DNA from: Siniperca chuatsi
Lineage: Eukaryota > Chordata > Actinopteri > Centrarchiformes > Sinipercidae
Direction of reading: 5' to 3'
NCBI RefSeq assembly: GCF_020085105.1
Contig: NC_058046.1
Coordinates: forward strand, 25,982,675-26,046,674
DNA length: 64,000 nt
Part shown: positions 50,901-62,800 of the stretch, one piece after another
Layout of the letters: the number at the start of each line of letters is the position of its first letter
How positions within the stretch are numbered: the first letter of the stretch is position 1
The notes under the pieces: model-generated
The model's input: only the letters and a program-made list of their open reading frames with translations
The model's database searches: none
Told to the model about the DNA's origin: nothing
Program-made: the position numbers and the translations under genes

Positions 50901-53847
50901 CCACTCCAAAGTCTTCATTTTGTTCTTCTTCAGCCATTCAGAGGTGGACTTGCTGGTGTGTTTTGGATCATTGTCCTGCTGCAGAACCCAAGTCCGCTTC
51001 AGCTTGAGGTCATGAACAGATGGCCGGACATTCTCCTTCAGGAGTTTTTGGTAGACGGCAGAATTCATGGTTCCATTTATCACAGCAAGTCTTCCGGGTG
51101 CTGAAGCAGCAAAACAGCCCCAGACCATCAAACTACCACCACCATATTGTACTGTTGGTATGATGGTTTTTTTTTTCGGAAATGCGGTGTTACTTTTACG
51201 TCAGATATAATGGGACACACACCTTTCAGAAAGTTCAACTTTTGTCTCGTCAGTCTACAGAGTATTTTCCCAAAAGTCTTGGGGATCATCAAGATGTTTG
51301 AACACTATTTCACACAGGGCCCTGTAGGTTTGGATTTTGTTTTCCCTTAATAATAACAACCTTCATTTAAAAACTACATTTTGTGTTTACTTTAAATTTG
51401 TTTGATGAAACATTTAAGTGTGACAAACAAATGCAAAAAAAATAAGAAATCAGGAAGGGGGCAAACACTTTTTCACACCACTGTTTTTTAAGCGCCAAAG
51501 CATTTACCTGTACCTCCCCTCGCCTGGTCCCAATGCAGAGAGCTCGCCCATCTTTGCTCCAGCACAGACACGAGATGGATGGAGTCTGAAGGCGTGATCG
51601 TCCTGGTTGTGGACTCTGGTCCAAATATCCCACCAGAGCACGAGTTTCTGAATTCCAAAGGTAAACAGAAGAGCCCAGTGCTAATGCAATCATACCATTA
51701 CAACTGCAGTCGAGAAGATTAGTGTCTGAAAGGGAACAGATGGAAAAGAGAGAAGGACTACAGAGGCTACACACAGAATACATTGGTGGTAAAAAACTAT
51801 ATTTTTCTGCTGGCTTGCTATGCCACATTTGATGTTCAGTGATGTGGTCATTAATCAAAACAGCAGTATGAGGTGTTTTTAGTGGATTTTTCCACAGTGG
51901 GGTCGTGTGACCTTGTGAAGGTCAGAAAAACAGATAGTAGAAGCTTCTGACTGATTCTTTCAAGCTTATAGGCAGTAGGTTCAGGGCTGTAGACAGGAGT
52001 CCCCCCCAACCCCACCACCATCATTTTGACCAGAAACCAAAGGGTTTTTTTTGTTATTTAAATTTTATTCAGGTAACTTTGATTATACTACTTATTTCCC
52101 AACATGAAGCTCTAAATCCTGTTTCAAAGCCTTCTCCACAGTGAGGAATAAATGCTGGTGGCTTTTTTTAATTTTTATTTTATTGGCCTAAAATTTGTAA
52201 AAATATTGGAATAAGCTCATAAAGTACCCACCGTGTATATAGTTTGAATTGTAGATTTTAAACGTTCCCCAAATTGCTAAAACTCACAAATTTCTAAATA
52301 AATACAGAGGACATGACTGTCGATGGCAGGTGGGTGACCACTTCGGGTTGATGAGTCAATGTGAAGCTTGTACATGTACTGATGCTTGGAATGAACCTAC
52401 ACACACTTGGTCCTACACTGGAAAATTAAAAATTCTGTGTGTTTTGCTGATTTATTTTTATAGTGCAATGAGAAAGACATACAAGCACACACATTTAGAC
52501 ATGCATGGGAAAGTATCATCTCATCTAAAGATGATTATGTGTATGTGTTTATATATTCCAGTTACAATTGCAGTTGCAAGATCACAAGGGCACAACAATT
52601 TACACTCTGTGTGTTATTACATGGTCCAATCAAAGGATGAGGTTAGCAATATTCTATATTTTTGTTATTATTAAAACATCCCATGAAAAGACCAAAACCA
52701 ATAATAAATTGATCCCACTAACAATGTTGCCTGTGTATCCATAGCCTGTTTCTTCCTGTTTAAATAGCATTAGTTCAAAAGTACAGCGTCCAGCTGTTTT
52801 AGGAAATTACTGAGCATTTTATTGAAAAGAAACTATTTGTGACCTGTTTGTAAAGATTTATGTCTTCAGTAGAAACAAATGGGTTTCGAAAAGTACTGAG
52901 ACATGGTCAAACACACAGTTGGTTTGGTCTTTTCAGGGGATTTGTTGACCATAGAAAAAAATACAGAATAACACCAGCTTTATCCTTTAAACACAGAAAG
53001 AGAAAAAGAACATAGGCTCAGTTTTCTTTTGGGAGAATAATGCAGGATTTGTATCTTCACTTACAGTAGTCGTTCAGCAGTGACGGTGCTGCCATCTTCA
53101 TCACTGACTTTCCCTGCAGACTCACAGAAGCTTTGTCCAGAACAGCAAATGGCTGCAAATCATGTCTTCTCTCATCAGAACCTGCAATGGGAAAATATCA
53201 CATAAAAACACAGTTACACAAAACACATACACAAAGTTTCACACCCAAAGCAATACAGCTTTGGTTTACTGCTGATGATGTCAATTGCATTAATTTTCAC
53301 TCACTGAAACTAAAATAAAGTCACTCAAGTGTAGCTCTGTGTTCTCAGTGGGCATTATTACAGTGAATTAATGGTTACTGACCATTTACTGCTGCCCTGA
53401 GGCCAGGAGAGACACACAAGTTAAAGTACACATGGAAAGGCTGAATAAAGCTGAAATGTATTGTGTTGCGAAACCCTTGGCATTGTGGAAATACAGTGTG
53501 TGCGTGAATGTGTCTCGGAAAAAGAGTTGTCCTTTGACGACGTGGTTACGAAGACTTAAACAATGATTTCATCAAACTTTCATATCTTATGCCGTTCAAA
53601 TGTCATGTTCTTTGTACTAAACCTCCATAAGCTTAACAAAATGAATGCCTGATAATCCCACTAGAGATAACGTATTAATACAATCATATCAGCAAACATA
53701 AACATAAACATAGACCTCCCACAGTCCTCCAGCAGCTTATGTTGCATAAAAACATTTCTGCAGATTGTTTAAGTCATTCATTCTCATTTCCTGGTGTGAC
53801 ATCATGCAGTATTGCGCTACATATATTCAGATGATCATTTCTCCTTG

Positions 53848-53882
<35 letters not shown>

Positions 53883-56800
53883 CCTGGAGCACTGTAAGAA
53901 TGTAGCAAAAGAAAACACATTCATGCCGTACCAGCCTGTTGAACATTTCCATCTTCTTGAACTGCAGCGCTCCACACCCATCCCTGCAAAAAAAGTAAAT
54001 GATTCCTTTTAGATTCAGTCTTTCACATGAATGTTGAGATTTCATCAAGAGCGTTAGAAATGATTGTGCCAAATTTTTCCGACAGAGTTACGCTATGTTT
54101 TATGTATTTTGTGGCATAATGACACTAACCTCCTTTAGTAATAACTGGTGTTATCCTTATTTTAGCTGTGTGGTTACAAATGGCTCGTGTTTTTGACCTT
54201 AAGTGATTTCAGAGCTTTTCTTAGTTCACCTCAAGTGATCTTGCATAAAGAAACTACAGATAAAAAAACAAACAAAATGCTTTTCTCTGCCATTTTTAAC
54301 TGAAGCTTCCAAAGAGCCTGAAGAAACCTTTGTTGTGTTTCTCATTTGTCTTTTCACTTTGCAACATTATTATGGATATAATAATGTAAGAAAGAAACAC
54401 CTAACACCTAAAACGTTTTTTCACCTCTTTGCACATTCTTCATTTTGTTTTCGTGTGGGCAGATGAGAAATGTAACTACAGTACCACAGATACAAGTTCC
54501 TTAAACAAACCTGTTCTGGGGCATTTTCTGCTGCAGGCCGTCCCCTGGCAGTAATGCTGCGTGGTGTGTTCGCTGGTGTAACACCACCACAGTGGGACAC
54601 GCCTCCTGCCAATGCCGTCTCTGATTGGGACAGATGATATTACAGAAAACATTACATTCACCTTCTCAAAACGGTGCTGCAATGAATCTACTGCGTGAGA
54701 CAGCTGGACATAATGGTGAAGATAACAAAGAATGGATGCATGAGGGGTTGTGGCTGTGGCCCTACAGGGAAATGTTACCTACACTTGTTCAGTAATGAAG
54801 TACATGTAATAATTCTGTGTATTCTAACAACAAAACAAAAATAAATCTTACATTTTGACTGATATTGGATTTTGGGGCCAATGCTGATATACCGTTACAG
54901 GAGATTAAACCAATTCTGGTGGTGATTTATCAGCCTATGTTTATTTATTCCAATAAAAATGTATATATATTTTAGCAATCAGCCCTCAAATATGGTAGTA
55001 TTAGAGTTATGCCTATCATATATATTGGAAGCATGGTATTTTGCAGTTGAACCACAAATATGTCACTCTGCAGCACCGCCTGCTCAGCTGTGATATGCAA
55101 CACCTGACAACTTGACAACAATGTATTAACACATAAATTCCATAAACATTTACCTAAATTTCACCTTTATCAGGCCTTTCACATATAGCATAGTTGGAAC
55201 TTTAGTTAAGTATACCTTTACGCCACATAAAATAACAATGTAGTTAATACATCTGGGGACTAGTTAGATGTGATGGTGAAAAACTAGGAAACCAGTGGCA
55301 GGCAATATGTGTATGTATATAGCACAACCTTAAACATCTACAGCAGTAAAATTCAACATACACATTAATGCAGCAGTAATATTAATCCAGAAACATCAGA
55401 TATAATAGGAAAACACTGACAGGGAACATTTTACTGTATAATGAGTACTTTTACTTTTGATACTTGACAGTTATATCAAATAAAATCAAACCTGAACCTC
55501 ACAGCAGCTGATCAATATTAAAGTTCTGACTTTTTGCTATTATCTAATAGGAGTGGGTGATACAGATAAAATATAATATATATATATATCAAGATATAGT
55601 ACATTTCCCTTAATATGGGGACAGATCAAGATACCTCGTCGTCACAAGATATTAAAGTGACAGCTACCACAATATAAACGGTTTGACAAAATGTCAGACG
55701 GATGGCACATTTATTTGGTCTGATGATATGTATTGCCATAACGCCGACATAACTGATAACATTCACACACTGGATATTACTACGGTTCAAAACAGATGAG
55801 AGAAAATTCTTACATTTCTGAAGTAACTAGGATGTACAATCAGCTGCTTCATTATCATAAGAATTGGTATTTTAGCAGAGCTGTAAGGTGCTAAACTGAT
55901 TTGTCACACCAAAAGTAGGTATTTAAGAAATACTAACAGGTATTAACCTAAATTTAAACTCAATTTGGATGCAAGAACTAATCACGAGTCAACACATTTA
56001 CCTAAATAACTATGTGTTTACAGTTTCTTTCTCTGACGAAGCATAATTATAGTGGTATATTTTGTTTGGGACATGACAGTTGTTTCTGGAGGGCAGGTTT
56101 TGGTAAAAAAAACAAAAAGTTTTTTAGTTTTATCAAGTAAAATATCAAACATTTGCAAACGCAAAGACGTTTCATTATAAACTGAATACTGATTTATCAG
56201 CCTATGTTTATTTATTCCAATAAAAATGTATATATATTTTAGCAATCAGAGATGATAAATATGGTAGTATTAGAGTTATGCCTATCATATATATTGGAAG
56301 CATGGTATTTTGCAGTTGAACCACAAATATGTCACTCTGCAGCACCGCCTGCTCAGCTGTGATATGCAACACCTGACAACTTGACAACAATGTATTGACA
56401 CATAAATTCCATAAACATTTACCTAAATTTCACCTTTATCAGGCCTTTCACATATAGCATAGTTGGAACTTTAGTTAAGTATACCTTTACGCCACATAAA
56501 ATAACAATGTAGTTAATACATCTGGGGACTAGTTAGATGTGATGGTGAAAAACTAGGAAACCAGTGGCAGGCAATATGTGTATGTATATAGCACAACCTT
56601 AAACATCTACAGCAGTAAAATTCAACATACACATTAATGCAGCAGTAATATTAATCCAGAAACATCAGATATAATAGGAAAACACTGACAGGGAACATTT
56701 TACTGTATAATGAGTACTTTTACTTTTGATACTTGACAGTTATATCAAATAAAATCAAACCTGAACCTCACAGCAGCTGATCAATATTAAAGTTCTGACT

Positions 56801-59800
56801 TTTGCTATTATCTAATAGGAGTGGGTGATACAGATAAAATATAATATATATATATATCAAGATATAGTACATTTCCCTTAATATGGGGACAGATCAAGAT
56901 ACCTCGTCGTCACAAGATATTAAAGTGACAGCTACCACAATATAAACGGTGTGACAAAATGTCAGACGGATGGCACATTTATTTGGTCTGATGATATGTA
57001 TTGCCATAACGCCGACATAACTGATAACATTCACACACTGGATATTACTACGGTTCAAAACAGATGAGAGAAAATTCTTACATTTCTGAAGTAACTAGGA
57101 TGTACAATCAGCTGCTTCATTATCATAAGAATTGGTATTTTAGCAGAGCTGTAAGGTGCTAAACTGATTTGTCACACCAAAAGTAGGTATTTAAGAAATA
57201 CTAACAGGTATTAACCTAAATTTAAACTCTATTTGGATGCAAGAACTAATCACGAGTCAACACATTTACCTAAATAACTATGTGTTTACAGTTTCTTTCT
57301 CTGACGAAGCATAATTATAGTGGTATATTTTGTTTGGGACATGACAGTTGTTTCTGGAGGGCAGGTTTTGGTAAAAAAAAAACAAAAAGTTTTTTAGTTT
57401 TATCAAGTAAAATATCAAACATTTGCAAACGCAAAGACGTTTCATTATAAACTGAATACTGATTTATCAGCCTATGTTTATTTATTCCAATAAAAATGTG
57501 TATATATTTTAGCAATCAGATATGATAAATATGGTAGTATTAGAGTTATGCCTATCATATATATTGGAAGCATGGTATTTTGCAGTTGAACCACAAATAT
57601 GTCACTCTGCAGCACCACCTGCTCAGCTGTGATATGCAACACCTGACAACTTGACAACAATGTATTAACACATAAATTCCCTAAACATTTACCTAAATTT
57701 CACATGCATTTTGTTGCATTACTGTAGTTTTCATATCAACCAGAAAAATTATATAATGCAATAAAGGATATACGTGCAATAAGCCTTTATCAGGCCTTTT
57801 ACATATAGCATAGTTGGAACTTTAGTTAAGTATACCTTTATGCCACATAAAATAACAATGTAGTTAATACATCTGGGGACTAGTTAGATGTGACGATGAA
57901 AAACTAGGAAACCAGTGGCAGGCAATATGTGTATGTATATATAGTGCGACTGTGGCAAAGAAGGAAAAAATATTTTAATTACTTGATTAAAATCTGTTTT
58001 TAAAATGGTGTTTGCATGCAACAATGAATTAAAAGCATATTTTTCTTTTCTTCCCTATACTTCTCAAACATAGCAAAGTCATTTAAAGTGAGCACTGCAG
58101 CTGAGTTTGGGTAACTCCTCACTGACCACAATTTTGATTAGATGACCGTTTTGGATGTTTTGTGTGTGGGTGAGATCAGTTTCACAGACAGGCAGTTTCT
58201 TCTACATTCTTCGCTGATGTGGTGTGTTGTTAAAATAATACCTTGAAGGTTTCCCTGTAGGACTCCCTTTGCCGGTGGAGAATCCAGCTCCAGTCTCTGA
58301 CAGACTGTATCAAACTCAAAGCTTGGATCACACTGCCGCCCAGTGGCCAGCGGTGTACTCGCAGCAGGACCCTCACTGCTGCTCCTCTGGGTGATCCGCC
58401 TCCTGAACCGCTTGTACGACACCTGATGGGCGTCGTTTTGTCCCTGAGAAGGCAGAAAACAAGAAATAATTTAACAGCCTCAAAATTGTTGAAATAGTGA
58501 AAACTGACACAAACTTCATATATCTACAAACTTCAAACCACATAACTTCCCTAGTGTCAAAGCAAGCAACATAAAGAGCTAACTTCCGGTTAAAACTTTA
58601 AAAGGAAGAGCATTGTAAAGGCCTTTTTTGGAGGGGCGGGTTATTGGACTGCAATAAGATCTGACCCTTATATTTTCCCTCTTTAATGTTCCAGTCTAGA
58701 GGGCTGATATTATCATATTACACTGTACGTTGTATTTTGAAAGTACACTTTTGAACAATTACACAAAGGTGTTTTATGGAGATGATTTAAATGTGCTTTC
58801 TGAAGCCAAGCTTACTATAGTATTGCTGATAGCTTTATGACATTTTCAAAGCAAACATGTTCTGAAATGGGCCATTCTGCATAACGAGTACCTTTTCTTT
58901 AAATAGGCCTACTTTGAGTATATTTGAAATACTTTTGTACTTTTACTTAAGTAAGATTTTGAAAGCAGAATTTTATGCTGTAGTATTGCTACTTTTATCG
59001 AATCTGAGTACGTCTTCCACCAATGCTGTTAAGTGGTTGCTAAGAAGGTCACTAGGTCATTTGTGTTTGTTCAGTGGTTGCTAAGGTGTTTGGGATTGTT
59101 GCTAGGTGGTTGCTGGTGTTGCTATGGGGTTGCTAGGTTGTTTGGGTTGGTTGCTAAGTGGTTGCTGTGAAGCACTGAAGCACTCAGAAACCTAGTAGGC
59201 TACACAACAGGAAGGCTACAAGGTTAATACTTTTGAGTTTTAATTTCCCTCTTATTTTGAAGGAAGTAGCACCTAGCTTCCGGTATTGTCGTAGTGTTCT
59301 CTGGCGAACTTAACTCAGCTCCGTTCACCAAGACTTTTGGCAGGAGCCCCTCAAACGCCCACGGTTTGTTCTTCCCCCTCCAAGATGGAGGCCTTAGGGG
59401 GCTACCCTGCCAAGTCCTCCAACCCAAAAGCTAAAAAGTTAACGGTCCTGTTGAGCATGACAGTCTGCGTGGGCTGTTTATTCCTCCTGCAGACGCAGCT
59501 GATGAAGCCGAGAAAACCAAAGGATTTTTATTCTTTCGAGGTCAAAGACGCGAGGGGGAGGACGGTTTCCCTGGAGAAGTACCGAGGAAAAGTAAGTCCA
59601 CATCATCACCAGTCATTTCAGTTTGAGAAGAAATCTGTGCAAACTTCGTCCAAGTTATCCGGTGGCATTTGAGGGTCGGTTTCATAGCATAAGATGCATT
59701 TCTTCTAGGATTTCTTATAGCATAATTGGACCCTGTTTTTCCTCCACTGTACAGGCGTCTTTGGTTGTAAACGTGGCGAGTCACAGCGAGCAGACGGAGG

Positions 59801-62800
59801 CGAACTACATGTTCATGCAGGAGCTCCACCGGGAGCTGGGCACCTCTCACTTCAACGTCCTGGCCTTCCCCTGCGGTCAGTTCGGGGACACAGAGACCGG
59901 GACCAGCCGGGACATCGAGGCTTTCGCCAAGTCCACCTACGGCGTCACCTTCCCCTTCTTCAGCAGGATCAAAATAATGGGCTCAGAGGCTGACCCTGCC
60001 TTCAAATTCCTCACAGGTTGGCAGAAAGACACCTCACCGCATCTGTCTGCTGTACACTTAAGTTATATTTTACATTAAGACATGACTCAGTCACACACAT
60101 ATTTGAAAGGACAGTTCACGATCACTATGATTAATCTGCATTTTCTTTAAGATAAAACGATGAGTCCTGTATTTATGGCTACACTTAAGCAGCTGTCTGC
60201 CAGTAAGTACAGTCTGAACTTCCACTGCATCACACTTTGCCATAGGGCTGCGACTAAATGTTATTTTAAAGATCACGTAATCTGTCAAATTCAAAATCAG
60301 TTATTATTTTAGTCTATAAACGACAGATGCCCAGTTAGCGGGACCTGGGGGTCAGTGGTATTCATTTTATAATGAAACGTCTTTGCGTTTGCAAATGTTT
60401 GATATTTTACTTCATAAAACTAAAAAACTTTTTTTTTTTTTTTTACCAACACCTGCCCTCCAGAAACAACTGTCATGTCCCAAACAAAATATACCACAAT
60501 AATTATGCTTCGTCAGAGAAAAAACTGTAAACACATAGTTATTTAGGTAAATGTGTTGACTCGTGATTAGTTCTTGCATCCAAATAGAGTTTGAATTTAG
60601 GTTAATACCTGTTAGTATTTCTTAAATACCTACTTTTGGTGTGACATCTCAGTTTAGCACCTTACAGCTCTGCTAAAATACCAATTCTTATGATAATGAA
60701 GCAGCTGATTGTACATCCTAGTTACTTCAGAAATGTAAGAATTTTCTCTCATCTGTTTTGAACCGTAGTAATATCCAGTGTGTGAATGTTATCAGTTATG
60801 TCGGCGTTATGGCGATACATATCATCAGACCAAATAAATGTGCCATCCGTCTGACATTTTGTCACACCGTTTATATTGTGGTAGCTGTCACTTTAATAGC
60901 TTGTGACTACGAGGTATCTTGATCTGTCCCCATATTAAGGGAAATGTACTATATCTTGATATATATATTATTATATTTTATCTGTATCACCCACTCCTAT
61001 TAGATAATAGCAAAAAGTCAGAACTTTAACATTGATCAGCTGCTGTGAGGTTCAGGTTTGATTTTATTTGATATAACTGTCAGTTAGACATAAACAATGA
61101 TCGGCAGTGGTGGAAGAAATATTCAGATCCTTTACTTAAGTTAAAGTACTAATACCACTACAAGTAAAAGTCCTGAAAAACCTTACTTAAGTAAAAGTGT
61201 GTAAGTATTATGAGCAAAATTTACTTAATTCATTCATTTATCAGTGTTTTCCTATTATATCTGATGTTTCTGGATTAATATTACTGCTGCATGAATGTGT
61301 ATGTTGCATTTTACTGCTGTAGATGTTTAAGGTTGTGCTAATTTGAACTACTTTATATGCTGATGGGTAGAAAAGAGTTTAAAGAGGTTAAAGAGTCTAT
61401 TTATCTTACGAAGTAGGAGAATTTTCTCAACCCATAAAGGAACACTTCATCCTTCAGTTTATCAGAAAAATCTAATTCAAAATCACCAAATTTGGAGATA
61501 CATGGTTTTAACTGGACACGAAGGGTTTGAAAAATTGTAATCTGAAAAGTGACTAAAGCTGTCAGACAAATGTAGTGGAGTAAAAAGTACAATATTTGCC
61601 TCAGAGATGTAGTGGAGCATAAAATGGAAATACTCAAGTAAAATACAAGTACCTCGAATTTGTACTTAAGTACAGTACTTGAGTAAACATACTTAGTTAC
61701 AGTCGACCACTTATAATCGGTGTTTACAAGTTGATTGATAATAAGCTCTGGACATGAAAACATCGTCAGCGTTTCTGGCAAAATTTAGGGTATAAGATGT
61801 ACCATTGATGAGTCTACGGTAATGTGTTGTGTTTCAGATTCTGTGCAGAAAATGCCGAAGTGGAACTTCTGGAAGTTTCTGGTGAACCCAGAAGGGAAAG
61901 TGGTCCGGTTCTGGCGAGCGGACGAGCCCATGGAGAGCGTTCGACAAGAGGCCACGGCGTTGGTGCGAGAAATCATCCTGAAGAAACGGGTGGAGCTATG
62001 ATGGAGCTTATCGATAGATGCTGGACACATCTGTGTTATATCAGTGTTTCAGTGTTTCCTGTGCTTTGGCAGCAAAGGAATGACTGGGCTCTGAACTGTC
62101 ACAGTTAGTGTGGTTGGGCGATGTCTCGCTCCAGAAACATGCAGGATGAAAAGATCCACCAGTTTTAGCTGCAAAGGCAATGGAAGTCATTCAAGGCTAG
62201 TGGAAATATGTGTGCATTTGTGAGAGTACGTGTTTGTCTGTGTGTATGGGGACCATCCTGTGGTTAATAATGACAATCACGATCACGAACATTCCTTATA
62301 ATGACCACTGCTGCAGCTGAAGGATTGTTTAGCCACTGAAGTGTTGGATTTTACAGATGTTCAGTTTGGCTCAGTCTGTTCTTTGTACCACGTCTTTCTA
62401 ATGTTTACATTAAAATCTATTTCCTAAGGTGAAGCACAATATTTTGGCCCACTTTTACTGATTTGAGCCCAGCAAATTGTGAAACATCCATCCAACAATA
62501 AAATTATTTCCTAATTATTTGATTTAGGATCTGTTGTTCAGATTTTTTTATGTTTTAAAAGAAAGAAAAATGCCTAGAGCTTCTTAATTAGCTGATAATT
62601 GTAAGTAATGCAACAAAAATATGGTTGCATTACTGTTGGTTGTTACGGTTGGTGCTGATATTCTGTATTCTGAAGTTGATTTAGTTATTTCAGTTATTTT
62701 AGTCTCTTTGGTATAGGTCACCTCTCAGTCTGAATATTTGTATTATAAATTTCATCAAATGTCCAACCACAGCTCTGAAACCCAACTTGCTGTTCATACT

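Noticed and set aside
56018-57660. Pairs of repeated 60-75-codon minus-strand frames
   Set aside because: They recur only because the 1.27-kb unit is repeated; no start context, domain or splice signals.
58559-58660. Possible cdc20b promoter with CCAAT and GGCGGG words and an ATG at 58616
   Set aside because: No phase-0 donor joins it to exon 58443-58242, and a better upstream exon was found at 63653-63594.
59542-59850. 102-codon minus-strand frame over gpx8 exon 2
   Set aside because: It is the antisense shadow of the gpx8 coding exon.
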